NCBI GenBank assembly: GCA_015233465.1
Contig: JADFXP010000003.1
Coordinates: 1-64,000 of the forward strand
From: Candidatus Magnetominusculus dajiuhuensis
GTDB taxonomy: Bacteria > Nitrospirota > Thermodesulfovibrionia > Thermodesulfovibrionales > Magnetobacteriaceae
Reading direction: 5' to 3'
DNA length: 64,000 nt
Shown: positions 1 through 10,500 of the stretch, piece after piece
How positions within the stretch are numbered: position 1 is the stretch's first letter
How the letters are laid out: every line of letters starts with the position of its first letter
Notes under the pieces: model-generated
The model's database searches: none
What the model saw: the letters and a program-made list of their open reading frames with translations, nothing else
What the model was told of the DNA's origin: nothing
Translations under genes and position numbers: made by a program

Positions 1-2
1 CT

Positions 3-329
3 AATCCTTTAATCCTTGGTTCATTTACCTTTTATTTCTTTATGGGTAATGATGGTGCAACTCCTGCAAAGAATCTTTTGTTAGTCTGTATGGATTCTAC
101 CTGTGCAACAAAGTTTGACGCAGAGTCACTTAAGTTCATTCAGGCCTTTGATACAAGTATAGACGGCACTGCCGATGGCACGGCAGGTCTCGTAAGATGC
201 TTAAATACATCTCCGACATCAGAAGATTTCACAAAATATATTGCAGTATCTGGAGCTGCAACCGTTTCCGCTGCCTGTACAGCAGGAGCAACATATGCTA
301 TGGCTTACTATTTTGATAGAGGCCCATAG
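3..329 (+). CDS. C-terminal fragment of a probable pilin or pseudopilin
   Basis: The reading frame is open back to the window edge, so the gene starts outside; the first visible ATG (position 42) is probably internal. The visible part, about 108 residues, contains four cysteines and is rich in Ala, Thr and Gly, as in the globular C-terminal part of disulfide-bonded type IV or MSH pilins. The N-terminal pilin helix that would prove this is not in the window. It is followed at once by a strong intrinsic terminator, and faces the MSH-like assembly operon convergently, which supports a pilin role by context. Function is an inference. Confidence 0.45.
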   Translation, partial: NPLILGSFTFYFFMGNDGATPAKNLLLVCMDSTCATKFDAESLKFIQAFDTSIDGTADGTAGLVRCLNTSPTSEDFTKYIAVSGAATVSAACTAGATYAMAYYFDRGP

Positions 330-359
330 TTAAAGTTTATGATTCTATTATTGACAGAT

Positions 360-386
360 TGGGGCAGATTATCTGCCCCATTTTTT
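360..386 (+). terminator. Rho-independent terminator
   Basis: A 9-bp GC-rich stem (TGGGGCAGA paired with TCTGCCCCA) with a three-base loop is followed by six T residues. It lies 30 bp after the stop of the pilin-like fragment and 40 bp before the end of the convergent ATPase gene, so it may serve both strands. Confidence 0.85.
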
Positions 387-422
387 AGCCTTTATGAATA
401 GAACAACATTTATTATTTAAAT

Positions 423-1775
423 TTAATTCCCATTTTCTATATTTGTAACCCATCCCATTTGACCAACATCAAAATCAATCTCATACCAGATTACGCCTTT
501 TTTATCCTTAGCAGTACATAGTATTTTAAACCGTTCGTCCTTATTAATATAACCAATTATTTTTGCGTTAAAATATGGTGATTTTCTAACAACAGCCTTA
601 ACAACCTGAACCTGAATATATTTATTTTCAGTATTAATAACTTCTTTACTATTTTGTTCTTTTGTTTGTTCAATAGGGTTTGATTGAATAGCTGGGCTTT
701 TTGGGGACTGTTCAGTGGTGTCTGGATTTTGAGTATATTTGTTATCAGTATTAAGGGTTTCAATATTTTCTTGTTTCTGTTGTTTTGTCTGTTCTTTTGG
801 CGTTGGTTGAATAGTTGGATTTTTTTGAGTCTGCTCTTTGGAGTCCGGATTTTGGATATAGTATTTATATGATACAGCACCTAATATTGCGGCTAATACA
901 ATTGCGATAATTAAAAAAAACGGTATAAATGCCTTCTTCAGTTTATTGGCTAATAAGGTGGGTTGATTCATCTTAAACCCAAGGCTTTCTGCAGCGTTAA
1001 TCACATGTTTTTCGCTGAGCTGTCTGCTTTCTTCTAAACAGGCAGACATCAAAGATCTTGAAGCAAGGGTATTTATAACCCTTGGAATCCCCTTTGAAAA
1101 ACCATAGATACTTTTAAAGGCTGAATCATCAAATCTCAAGTATGTTTTTCCAGCTTTTAACAGTCTGAAATTTATATATTCAATAGTCTCACGTTCATTA
1201 AGTGCAGTTAAGGTATGGCGTGTTGTAATCCTCTGTTTCAGATGTTTGAACTTTCTGGTTTTCAGTTTTTCTTCAAGCTCTAACTGGGCTATCAGGATAA
1301 TGCTTAGGAGTTTCTGGTCATATGTCTCCAGATTAGAAAGAAGTCTTAGTTCTTCAAGGGTTTCATCAGGCAGATCTTGAGCCTCATCTACAACTATTAT
1401 TAGAGTTTTCCCAACGCTTGAAATCTTGACAAGAAAGTCTCTGAACTGTCTGATTATATCATTCTTATTAGAGGTATTAATGCTAATATCAAGGTCATCA
1501 AGCAGGGTGTTTAAAAAGGCATCAGGTTCAAGTCTAGGGGTTAGTACAATGGCGATTTCGGCTTTGTCCTTCCACTTTTCTATAAATACCTTTAATATAG
1601 TAGTCTTGCCTGTACCCGGCTCCCCGCTTACAAGGGCAAAGCCTTCTTTTTGTTTAACCGCATAATCCAGTGCTAGGAGGCACTCGTCATGACTATCAGA
1701 TGGATAGAAATACTTTGGATCTGGGGTTAACTTAAATGGGTCTTCAATAAATCCATAAAAGCTAAGGTAATCCAT
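423..1775 (-). CDS. ExeA/MshM-like AAA+ ATPase with C-terminal SH3-type domain
   Basis: This 450-residue protein starts with the ExeA/GspA-family opening and has a Walker A motif GEPGTGKTT (residues 51-59) and Walker B TLIIVVDEAQ (124-133). A single membrane segment (about 283-302) is followed by a Pro/Gln/Lys-rich linker (310-390) and a bacterial SH3-like domain at the C-terminus. In the ExeA/GspA and MshM families such ATPases help place the secretin or pilus machine in the envelope, with the periplasmic part contacting peptidoglycan; that role is inferred here. It is the last gene of a minus-strand operon with secretin, ATPase and platform genes. The linker contains two diverged copies of a unit of about 40 residues beginning Y-x-QNPD. 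Confidence 0.85.
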   Translation of the reverse strand: MDYLSFYGFIEDPFKLTPDPKYFYPSDSHDECLLALDYAVKQKEGFALVSGEPGTGKTTILKVFIEKWKDKAEIAIVLTPRLEPDAFLNTLLDDLDISINTSNKNDIIRQFRDFLVKISSVGKTLIIVVDEAQDLPDETLEELRLLSNLETYDQKLLSIILIAQLELEEKLKTRKFKHLKQRITTRHTLTALNERETIEYINFRLLKAGKTYLRFDDSAFKSIYGFSKGIPRVINTLASRSLMSACLEESRQLSEKHVINAAESLGFKMNQPTLLANKLKKAFIPFFLIIAIVLAAILGAVSYKYYIQNPDSKEQTQKNPTIQPTPKEQTKQQKQENIETLNTDNKYTQNPDTTEQSPKSPAIQSNPIEQTKEQNSKEVINTENKYIQVQVVKAVVRKSPYFNAKIIGYINKDERFKILCTAKDKKGVIWYEIDFDVGQMGWVTNIENGN

Positions 1776-1777
1776 TT

Positions 1778-3004
1778 TTACATACCTCCTATGCCTGTAA
1801 CAATATCAAACACTGGAAGCAAAAGCCCGCCAACCATTATCATAAACAAAATCCCTACAAACCCGATGACTAAAGGTTCAATTATTTTACCTAATGTCTT
1901 TGAAATATCATCAAGTTTTTTTAGATATATCTCAGATAATAACCCAAACTGCTTATCAAGGCTTCCACTTTCTTCGCCTACAGAGATCATCCTAACCATT
2001 TGCAAAGGAAATACCTTATGCTCTCTTATTGATTGGGCGATTTTTTCACCGGCTATTACACGTTCTCTGATATCAATCAACGCGCGCTTGAAAACTTCGT
2101 TTCCGATATCTTCTTCAATAAGTTGAAATGCCCTGTCTATCGTAATTCCAGCTATTATCAGAGTCCTCATCTGCTCACAAAAAAGTGCCAATAATTTATG
2201 GTTTAAGATCAACTTAAAAACAGGAAGTTTTAGTTTCATGGAATCTATCATATAAAGGGTACTATCATATCTTTTTAGTATCAGGTAAATTATTAAAATA
2301 ATTATAGGGGTTATAATAACAATATACCAGTAATGCTGAGCAAACCTACTAGCTGCAAGGAGTATCCTTGTAAGTAGAGGCAGTTTAAGATTAAAGTCTT
2401 TAAAAACATCCATTAAATGGGGCATGACAAATATCAGCCAGAAAAATAATGCGCCAATTGTAGCTAAAATTGCAAATACAGGATACATAAGCGACCTTTT
2501 GATAACGCCGGCTAAGTCTGAAAGCCTCTGAAGGTGTTCGGCAATACTTTCAAGTGTCTCGCTAAGGCTTCCTGTCTCTTCACCTACCCTGACAAGCCTC
2601 ATAAATATATCAGGAAATACATCTCTCTCAAATTCTAATGAATCAGAAAACTTAGCGCCAAGCTCAATCCTTTTTGCAACTGAATTAATCCTCTCAGCAA
2701 AGTATTTATTCTCTGTTGTTTCTGTAATATTCACTAACGTATCCAGTATTGGAACCCCAGCTTTCAGCATTATTGAGACATTGCTTGCAAACTCTATCAT
2801 ATCCATACTCTTAATAGATCTTCCTGACATTTTCTTTCGAAGTTCCACAAACTTGCCAGAGCCTTCCTTAACGCTAAGGACATACATATTAGATGCAGAC
2901 ATAATATCGTCAAAAGAACCCAGATCAGCAGCATCAATGATACCCTTTACAACACCGCCATTAGTATCAATAGCCTTATAAATAAAGAGGGACATCTTAT
3001 CCAA
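1778..3004 (-). CDS. mshG: MSH/type II secretion inner-membrane platform protein (GspF family)
   Basis: The 408-residue length and two repeated cytoplasmic GspF domains separated by membrane segments match the PilC/GspF/MshG family. The typical GEE-GS motifs are seen twice (VGEETGSL and VGEESGSL). The protein anchors the pilus assembly motor in the inner membrane and transmits the ATPase stroke to pilin addition. The start overlaps the end of the ATPase gene by 8 bp, and the ExeA-like gene follows after 2 bp, so the genes are translationally linked. The hydrophobic C-terminal helix is intact. Confidence 0.93.
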   Translation of the reverse strand: MDKMSLFIYKAIDTNGGVVKGIIDAADLGSFDDIMSASNMYVLSVKEGSGKFVELRKKMSGRSIKSMDMIEFASNVSIMLKAGVPILDTLVNITETTENKYFAERINSVAKRIELGAKFSDSLEFERDVFPDIFMRLVRVGEETGSLSETLESIAEHLQRLSDLAGVIKRSLMYPVFAILATIGALFFWLIFVMPHLMDVFKDFNLKLPLLTRILLAASRFAQHYWYIVIITPIIILIIYLILKRYDSTLYMIDSMKLKLPVFKLILNHKLLALFCEQMRTLIIAGITIDRAFQLIEEDIGNEVFKRALIDIRERVIAGEKIAQSIREHKVFPLQMVRMISVGEESGSLDKQFGLLSEIYLKKLDDISKTLGKIIEPLVIGFVGILFMIMVGGLLLPVFDIVTGIGGM

Positions 3005-4670
3005 CCACCCTTATCATTTCACGAATATCTGTGATTCCCATAAGCACCTTATCCAAAGCATTATCACGTATAGTCTTTAATCCCTGTTTCTTGGCAGTTG
3101 TTTTCATATTCATAATTGAAGCGCCTTCAGAGATTAACTCCTTCATCTCGTCATCAATAATAAGTATCTCACCGATTACCGTTCTACCGTGATAACCTGT
3201 CTTATTGCATTGACTACACCCATTTGCTGTAAAGATTTTTTCATTTATCTCATTAATTTTTTCTTCTGAATATTTTAATGATACAAAATATTGCCTCTGC
3301 TCATCTGTTAATACTTGTTTTTCTTTACAGAAAGTGCAGAGTTTTCTGACAAGCCTCTGAGCAATTACTCCTATAAGCGATGTTGCAAGCAGGAACTTAT
3401 CAATATTTAAGTCAAGGAGACGGGGAACAGAGGAGATAGCGTCATTAGTATGTAATGTTGAAAGCACCAGATGTCCTGTAATTGAGGCTCTTACAGCAAT
3501 GGTTGCAGTATTTTCATCCCTTATCTCACCTAGTAGTATTACATCAGGATCTTGGCGCATAAAGTATTTGCCTGCAAGGGCGAAATCATAGCCGGCTTTA
3601 AGGTTTATCTGTGTCTGCGTTACAAGGCTGAGTCTATATTCTACGGGGTCTTCAACTGTAATTACGTTTTTTTCAAGTAGATTGACCTCTCTAAGGGCAG
3701 AGTAAAGAGTTGTTGTTTTTCCGCTTCCTGTAGGCCCGGTAATCAGGATAATCCCATTTGGTTTATTAAAAAGCAGCTGCAACTTTTTTATGTCATGTTC
3801 GTCAAAACCCAGTTGAGCAATATTTAATAACATCCCAACAGATCCGCTCAAAACCCTTATTACGACCTTTTCTCCATAAATGGTTGGAGTGGTTGAGACT
3901 CTCATATCATAGTTCTTTTTTAGAAATGAAAACTTGAAATAGCCGTCCTGAGGCAGACGGTTTTCGGCAATATCTATGCTTGACATAACCTTTATCCTTG
4001 AGATAATCCCGCTTTGAGCAATCTTTGGAACGCAGTAGCCATGTACCAAAACTCCGTCAATACGATAAAATATATGTATTGCCTGCTCAAACGGTGTGAT
4101 ATGAATATCTGTTGTGCCATTTCTAATTCCATCTTTTATCAGAAGTTCTGTAAGAAGTGAAATACTGTCAGTCTCCAACAGTTTGGATTGACTAAGTTTG
4201 GCAATAATATCCTCTACCTGTTTAGGCAGCGGGGTTTCCAGAAAACTATAAACCTTGTCAAGCACATCATAGTAACTTGCAGAGTCAACAACACAGATCT
4301 TAGGTGAGTGTCCAATCAGCTTTGTAACAGAGTCCATTGCAGAAATATTATATGGATTAATAACGCCTATCGTAAGCCTTGAATCCTGAATGTCAAGAGG
4401 GATAAACCCATTCTTATCTGCCAAGTCAATTGGTACTCTCTTTATTGCTTCTACATTTATTTTATAATTATTTAAGTCTACAAAAGGTAAGTCGGCTTGT
4501 TCTGCCAAGGCTTCAGCCACTTCTACAGCAGATACAAAACCCAAGTCCAAAAGAGTTTTTCCGATAAGTTCGCCTGTTATTTTCTGCTGGGCTGTTGAGA
4601 TTGCATTTTTTGCTTCATTTAACAATCCCTTTTTTGCCAGAATATCGTATAGTTTCTTTCTCTTTGTCAT
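2997..4670 (-). CDS. mshE: MSH/type IV pilus assembly ATPase (GspE/PilB family)
   Basis: The 557-residue protein has an N-terminal MshEN/GspE-N domain (about 35-150) and a complete secretion ATPase core: Walker A GPTGSGKTT (312-320), Walker B DPDVILLGEIRD (374-385), a His box HLVLSTLHTND (400-410), and two CxxC pairs (C445/C448 and C485/C488) for the zinc of extension ATPases. It powers pilus polymerisation from the cytoplasmic face. MshEN domains in this family can bind c-di-GMP; whether this one does is not shown. It sits one base after the secretin gene in the same operon. Confidence 0.95.
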   Translation of the reverse strand: MTKRKKLYDILAKKGLLNEAKNAISTAQQKITGELIGKTLLDLGFVSAVEVAEALAEQADLPFVDLNNYKINVEAIKRVPIDLADKNGFIPLDIQDSRLTIGVINPYNISAMDSVTKLIGHSPKICVVDSASYYDVLDKVYSFLETPLPKQVEDIIAKLSQSKLLETDSISLLTELLIKDGIRNGTTDIHITPFEQAIHIFYRIDGVLVHGYCVPKIAQSGIISRIKVMSSIDIAENRLPQDGYFKFSFLKKNYDMRVSTTPTIYGEKVVIRVLSGSVGMLLNIAQLGFDEHDIKKLQLLFNKPNGIILITGPTGSGKTTTLYSALREVNLLEKNVITVEDPVEYRLSLVTQTQINLKAGYDFALAGKYFMRQDPDVILLGEIRDENTATIAVRASITGHLVLSTLHTNDAISSVPRLLDLNIDKFLLATSLIGVIAQRLVRKLCTFCKEKQVLTDEQRQYFVSLKYSEEKINEINEKIFTANGCSQCNKTGYHGRTVIGEILIIDDEMKELISEGASIMNMKTTAKKQGLKTIRDNALDKVLMGITDIREMIRVVG

Positions 4671-6404
4671 TTATAAAATTAAAACTGGTCTGATCAGGAT
4701 TACCAGTTCTATTCTCTGATGTATTATATCTTTAGATTTGAAGAGATTCCCCAAGATTGGGATACTGCTTAAGATTGGAATTCCACTCTCAATTGTACTA
4801 TCCTTTGTAGAGATTAACCCTCCGATAATTACCATCTGTTTATCCTTTAACTTTACAGTAGTACTCATTTCCCTAAGGGCAATATTGGGAAGTTTTAGGG
4901 TAGTAGTGCCAATAGTCTGCTGGTTAAAACTAAGGAGTTCGGACAGTACTGGGGTTATAGTTAAGATAATATTGTCATCTTTATCAATATATGGAGCAAT
5001 TCCAAGCATCATGCCTGAAAGGATTGTCTGTGATTTTGGCGTAACTGTGATCACGTGTGCCACTGTGTCCTCTGTTGAGGTTATCTCAGATATATAGCTT
5101 TCAGTCGTGCCAACGCTAAGTAAAGCGGTCTGTCCATTTAACAGAGTTATTCTTGGGTTAGATAGAGTTTTAACATTACCCTGCGTTTGAAGAAGATCTA
5201 AAATAGTATCAAAACGCGCTGAAGCATTTAAGGTGATTCCGTTAGTGATAGTGCTTGCTATTGCTGAAGGAGTTGATGACGCAACACTTGAAGATGTAGT
5301 TGAGGTGCTTTGATTATTTCCTGAAATATAAGTCCCTAATGCTGTTCCTGTGACGAGTTGATTCCAGTTTACGCCGTAGTTCAGTCCTTCTGAAACCTGT
5401 ACCTCTACTATTTTTGCTTCAATCAAGACCTGTCTGCCCAAAGAACGTTTAATGCTGTTTATGTACCTCTCTACTTTATCTAAATCATTCTTAGAAGCTG
5501 TGACAACAATTGTACCAGTAAGCAAATCTATGCTATAGGACGGTTCAGGTGTTTGATCCTCTTTTTCTTCAGGTTTTTTTACGTTTTGTGGAGTTTGAGT
5601 TTGTGGAGGCGCTTGGTTGCTGGTAACGCCAGGCGTTAAGGGATTTCCTTCTGTAGTTGGAGATTGTGTGACTGATTGGGTCTTGGGTTTCTCTGTTTTT
5701 GTTGATTTTTTTGTCAGCAGCTTTTTGATCCCTTCTCCTATGGATTCCCATAATTTTGATGTAGTTATGTCAGTTTTTCCATGAATCTTGATATTTCCCT
5801 GCATGTCAGCTTGAACGTTTGCGGCTGACTTAGCCCCGCCTAGAATATCGCCGCCTATATCTACACTATAAGAATGTATTATCGGGGGTATGGAAATCTC
5901 ATATATCCTTGTATCCATTGCCTTTACTTTCAGGATATTGTCTTCTATAGAATAGAAATAGTCTACAGAAGAAAATACCATTTCAAGGGCATTCTCAAGG
6001 GTCACGTCAGATAAGACTATTGTAACAGGAGTTTTCTGATCTACTCCCTTTTCCATTACAACATTAAGATTTCCTATATCTGCAAGGATATAAACTGCGT
6101 CTCTAAGGGGTGAATTCCTAAGAGATAATGTCACTGTTCTGTTCTTTAAAGGAGATATATCCTCTGTAACAGGTTCATACTCTAAAATTTTGGGCTTCTC
6201 TTGATTTACAATTTGCGGATAGAGGGTTTTGGAGAGCTTTTTATCTTCAATGCTGAGCATCTTTTCAACCTCTTTATCTTCTTTTTGTGCTTCTTTTTGT
6301 GCCTCTCTTTGGGTTTTATCTTTTTGGGTTTCTTTAGAACAAGAGAGAGTTAAGACAAGTAAAAAGGTCATTAAACAAACAATAATATTTCTATTTATTT
6401 CCAA
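4671..6404 (-). CDS. mshL: MshL/PilQ-like outer-membrane secretin lipoprotein
   Basis: The 577-residue protein has a lipoprotein signal with lipobox LTLSC (Cys 22), an N-terminal STN/secretin-N region (about 80-180), a Ser/Thr/Pro/Gln-rich linker (about 230-290) and a C-terminal secretin pore domain. The pore domain carries the family signatures around QVLIEAKIVEV and the terminal IPILGNLFKSK. Secretins form the gated outer-membrane channel through which the pilus passes. The gene lies between a GspB-like gene and the ATPase, the order seen in msh loci. The lipid anchor suggests self-piloting to the outer membrane, which is an inference. Confidence 0.93.
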   Translation of the reverse strand: MEINRNIIVCLMTFLLVLTLSCSKETQKDKTQREAQKEAQKEDKEVEKMLSIEDKKLSKTLYPQIVNQEKPKILEYEPVTEDISPLKNRTVTLSLRNSPLRDAVYILADIGNLNVVMEKGVDQKTPVTIVLSDVTLENALEMVFSSVDYFYSIEDNILKVKAMDTRIYEISIPPIIHSYSVDIGGDILGGAKSAANVQADMQGNIKIHGKTDITTSKLWESIGEGIKKLLTKKSTKTEKPKTQSVTQSPTTEGNPLTPGVTSNQAPPQTQTPQNVKKPEEKEDQTPEPSYSIDLLTGTIVVTASKNDLDKVERYINSIKRSLGRQVLIEAKIVEVQVSEGLNYGVNWNQLVTGTALGTYISGNNQSTSTTSSSVASSTPSAIASTITNGITLNASARFDTILDLLQTQGNVKTLSNPRITLLNGQTALLSVGTTESYISEITSTEDTVAHVITVTPKSQTILSGMMLGIAPYIDKDDNIILTITPVLSELLSFNQQTIGTTTLKLPNIALREMSTTVKLKDKQMVIIGGLISTKDSTIESGIPILSSIPILGNLFKSKDIIHQRIELVILIRPVLIL

Positions 6405-6463
6405 AAAATCCTCCGAAGAGCTTCCTTGCTCTATCTATAATGCAATGAGTTTTCTGTGTCCAG

Positions 6464-6949
6464 TTACTCTTGATTATCATCAACTCTTATCCAATAAGAC
6501 TTGTCTTTACTTAAAAGTAAAACCTTTTGATCTTCAATCTTATCTACCTTAAACCCCTTTATCACATCTCCCTCTCTAAGGATTTTTCCGTTTACAATGG
6601 CAATATTTTTCCCATTCCCTCTTACTATAAGTGAAACCTTGAGGCTTATAGGTTCAATGCTTTTTATTATGCTCTCATCAATCTTAGGCTCTGGTTTGGG
6701 AGATTCGATATTATTATCAACAGAAACCTTTTTAGTGAATGGATTTTCTAAAGAGGTTAAAACTACGCTTTTGTTGTCAGAAAGAATGTCTTTTATATTA
6801 AAAGAGTTTGGCATATCATACCTATAGTGAAAAACGCTCATCTCCACAGGGGTAAATCTAAGATCAAGATCAATAACGCTCATAATGAGAAAGAGCGCCA
6901 TCCCAATAACTATAGGTAATAAAATTATTTTAATATGCCTCCTTTCCAT
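6464..6949 (-). CDS. GspB/MshK/PilP-like pilus assembly protein
   Basis: This 161-residue protein has one N-terminal membrane helix (about 8-26), a disordered periplasmic linker rich in Ser, Pro and Lys, and a small C-terminal beta domain. The C-terminal pattern 'I V N G K I L R E G D V I' resembles the domain of GspB, MshK and GspC proteins that contact the secretin. It is the first gene of the secretin operon, as mshK is in msh loci. The assignment is by size, topology, motif and position; sequence identity to a named protein cannot be judged here. Confidence 0.7.
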   Translation of the reverse strand: MERRHIKIILLPIVIGMALFLIMSVIDLDLRFTPVEMSVFHYRYDMPNSFNIKDILSDNKSVVLTSLENPFTKKVSVDNNIESPKPEPKIDESIIKSIEPISLKVSLIVRGNGKNIAIVNGKILREGDVIKGFKVDKIEDQKVLLLSKDKSYWIRVDDNQE

Positions 6950-7109
6950 ATTTTTTTCTCATTACTATGGATGTTTCAGAAAGAATCAGAAATTTGCCAA
7001 CCCCCATTGATATTACAATTTTCCGCAGCTCTGACAGATTCTCTTAGCAAAGCCCTTTTATAAACATGACCACTTTGCTTTAAAATTGAGATATTAATAC
7101 ACATGTTAT

Positions 7110-7138
7110 ATTATATCAAATGAATGTAACAATGTAAA
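7110..7138 (-). promoter_or_regulatory. Sigma-70-type promoter of the secretin/ATPase operon
   Basis: On the minus strand a TTTACA -35 box (7133-7138) and a perfect TATAAT -10 box (7110-7115) are separated by 17 bp. The expected start is near 7103, giving a leader of about 150 nt before the GspB-like gene. An inverted repeat AGCAAAG/CTTTGCT (7046-7079) lies inside that leader. The region is AT-rich, so a chance match is possible. Confidence 0.55.
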
Positions 7139-7177
7139 GTAATGATGCGATAAGTATCTTCTACAGTCAGATACTCT

Positions 7178-7570
7178 TTAATATCCATCTTCTTTTATCT
7201 GGGTTAAGTTTTCCACAATGTCTTTAACAATAGAGATAAGGTCTGAATCATCCCATGGCTTAGTGATATATTTATAAGCCCCGCCTGAATTGACAGCTGC
7301 CACAGCGTCAATAACGTCAGCATAACCGGTTAGCACAATCCTGACAGCATTTGGCGCGACATCTTTAGATTTTTGCAGGAATTCCACGCCGCTCATTCCA
7401 GGCATTCTCTGGTCTGATATAATCAGCTTTACGTCATTTTCTTCAAGAAGTTTAAGTCCTTCCTCGCCTGACAATGCAGTAAGTATCTCATAATCTTCGT
7501 CCATAAAGAGCATTTTCAGTGAAAAGAGGATATTTTTTTCATCATCTACACAAAGGATTTTAGTACTCAT
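7178..7570 (-). CDS. Single-domain response regulator (CheY-like receiver)
   Basis: This is a complete receiver domain of about 130 residues with the acidic pair in VDDE, the phosphorylation site in ISDQRMPGMSG, the conserved Thr in VLTGYAD and the Lys of TKPW. No output domain follows. The start at 7570 is chosen because it has the Shine-Dalgarno sequence AAAGGCGG; an alternative ATG at 7588 overlaps the kinase stop as ATGA but lacks one. The KPWDD ending is typical of regulators paired with PAS-rich kinases. It is most likely the partner of the adjacent histidine kinase. Confidence 0.92.
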   Translation of the reverse strand: MSTKILCVDDEKNILFSLKMLFMDEDYEILTALSGEEGLKLLEENDVKLIISDQRMPGMSGVEFLQKSKDVAPNAVRIVLTGYADVIDAVAAVNSGGAYKYITKPWDDSDLISIVKDIVENLTQIKEDGY

Positions 7571-7584
7571 ATTTCCGCCTTTCT

Positions 7585-10500
7585 TCATCGTGACTCGATC
7601 GGGATTTTTATTGTAAAAGTTGTTCCTACGCCAACCTTACTTTTAACCTCAATAGTTCCATCATGTTCCTTTATTATATCATAGCTGATACTTAGTCCTA
7701 GCCCTGTGCCCTTACCAACCTCTTTTGTGGTAAAAAATGGAATGAAGATATCCTTTAGATTCTCTTCATTAATCCCTGACCCATTATCAGAGACCGAGAT
7801 ATTGATATAACCGCTGACGCAATTGGTGCTTATTTTAATTTCTCCTTTATCAGATATTGCATCTGCTGCATTGATAAGAAGGTTTATAAAAACCTGATTA
7901 AGCTGGTCAATGTAACATTTAACCTTTGGGAGCTGCCCATATTCCTTAATAACATTAGCCTTATATTTTAATCTATTCCAGACTATACTCAATGCCTTTT
8001 CAATACCCTCGTTAATATCAGCATACTGTAGTATTGAGGTGTCTTTTCGTACAAAACCTTTTAGACCGCTGACTATCTTCTTTATTCTTTCAGCCCCGTC
8101 AAAGGAATTTTCTATCAGCGCGCTAAAGTTTTCCATTATAAAGTCTATTTTGGATGTCTTTTCCAATGATTCAATATGTTCGCAAACATCTTTATCCATT
8201 TCCTGCATTAGAGATTTTAAGTCGGACATATACTTGTCTATTTTGCTCTCAAAACGCATTAAAGAGTTTAAATTACTTATAATAAAAGCAAGCGGGTTAT
8301 TAATTTCATGTGCAATTCCTGCTGCAAGCATACCAATAGAGGCCATCTTTTCTTGGTGGATAAGCTTTGCCTGAGTTTGTTGTAATTTTTCATAAGCCTT
8401 ATTGAGTTCATCATTTTTTACCTCAAGAATTTCCATAGCCTCTTTTAGCTGTTGTTCAGACTGTCTGCGTAAGATAATCTCAACAAGGGTTCTTGCTGCG
8501 CTTATGAGAAATATCTTTTCAGTCTTGTTTTTTTTATGTCCAGCAGGCAGATAGAGCATTATTATTCCTAAAACCTTTTCTCCCTTTGATATTGGCACGC
8601 AATAATGACCGTGAGGGGGGGTATTTTCATATAGATTATCATGATGGTCGTCAATTTGATCAGTAAAAATAAGCTGGTTTGTCTTGGCTGCCTGTCCGCA
8701 TAGGCAATGGCCAAAGGAAACCTTAGAACACATAGAAACAAGTTTATCAGGCAGGTTTTCATGAGCCTGCAGGAAAAGGACTTCATCAACAGGTGAGGCC
8801 ATAAAGATTGCGCCTTGTGTTAATGTAGGTGAAAACATATTAAGAATTATACCAAGTGCATCGTTTAACTGCTCAGAAAGTGAATGATCCATAAACCCAA
8901 TTAAAAGTAACGAATTTATGGCGCTTTGGAGTTGATAGGTGCTTTTAATATTATTTTCCATCTTTATTCTTGCTGTAATGTCTTGAGCAGTGCAGATAAT
9001 GCCCTGGAAAGTATCGTCATTTTCATTCTGCATCAGTGAAGCAGATAAGATCACTGAGATTTTTTGTCCATCCTTTGAAACCATAGTTGTCTCAATTTTA
9101 CTGATAATATCGCTCTTTGACAGGATTTTCATTCCAATTTCAGGAGATAGATTTATATGTAACTTTTGATTAAGAAATGAGGATAAAAACTTTTTTTCTT
9201 CAAATGGAACGAATTCATGAAGGGCTTGTCCTATGAACTCTTCTTTGGAAAACCCTAAGGCTTTAATTGCCGCAGGATTAACATCAATAATTTTTTCGTC
9301 TTTGTCTAAAACAATCAAGATTTCAAACATAGATTTGATAATGTTTTTGGCATTGGCTTTGGCTTTTCTTGTATCTAAAAGGGAGCGTTCAAGCTCTATA
9401 TTAACCTTTTCAATCTCTGAAGTACGCTTTCGTACAAGGTCTTCCATATGTATAACATATTTCTTTAATTCTGCTTCTAAATGCTTTATCTTTGTAATCT
9501 CTTGCGCTACACAAGCTAATCCTATAACATTACCTCTTGAATCGCTTAAGATGGAGCCTGAAAAAAAAATAGGAATGCTTAATCCTGTTTTAGTGCGAAA
9601 GCGCCGCTCAACATTACCAACAGTAATAAGGTCGTAGAATCCTTCTTCTAACCCGCCCTCAAAAACCAAATCTGCTGGTTGACCTAACAATTCTGTTTCT
9701 TTATAACCCAAAAGACTGCATGCTGCATTGTTAGTTTTAATGATAGTACCTTCTGGGTCAACTACAATAAGAGAATCAATTATTGCTGCAAAGATATTAT
9801 CAATAAATAGGCTTTTTTGAATAGAGTCATCAAGGGATGCCTCAAGCTGCTCATATATCTGTTTACGCTCTGTAATGTCATGTCCTACACATACTATACC
9901 CTGAATATTGCTGCTTTTATCAAACATAACAGAGATTGAAAACTGCATGTGGATAATACGTTCGTTTTTTGAAATGTAGGTCTTTTCAACATTGCTTATA
10001 GTACCGCTTTTGATTAAATCTTCAAGAGAGCTCCCTTTAAATAGTAATTCTCCTTTTTCAAATATTATACCTATAGACTGGCCTATTAACTCATCTTCTT
10101 GATAACCTAAGAGATTACAGGCGGCTTTATTAGCAGTCTTTATTATGGCCTGCGGAGTGAGAACAACAAGTGTATCTATCATTGAATTGATAATATTATT
10201 CAAGTAAGCATGAGAAACTGTATTCTCAAGTAACTCCTCTATAAACAAATTTTCTTTATTCAATGTATCTTTAAACTTCTCTTTTGTTTCCCAACTGAAT
10301 ATTTTGAGCGCACCACCTATTGACAATGCTGTAATTATCGCTAAAACAGCACAAAAAACCTGTACTGGCACATGGATTGTTAATAAGAAGGAATCATAAT
10401 TAAGCCAGTTATTTGGAAAGAAACCTCCAATAGGCACAACCAGTCCGCCTAAAATACCATATGCTAAAAATGCTAAACCAGCCGTCAAGAAATGTTTCTT

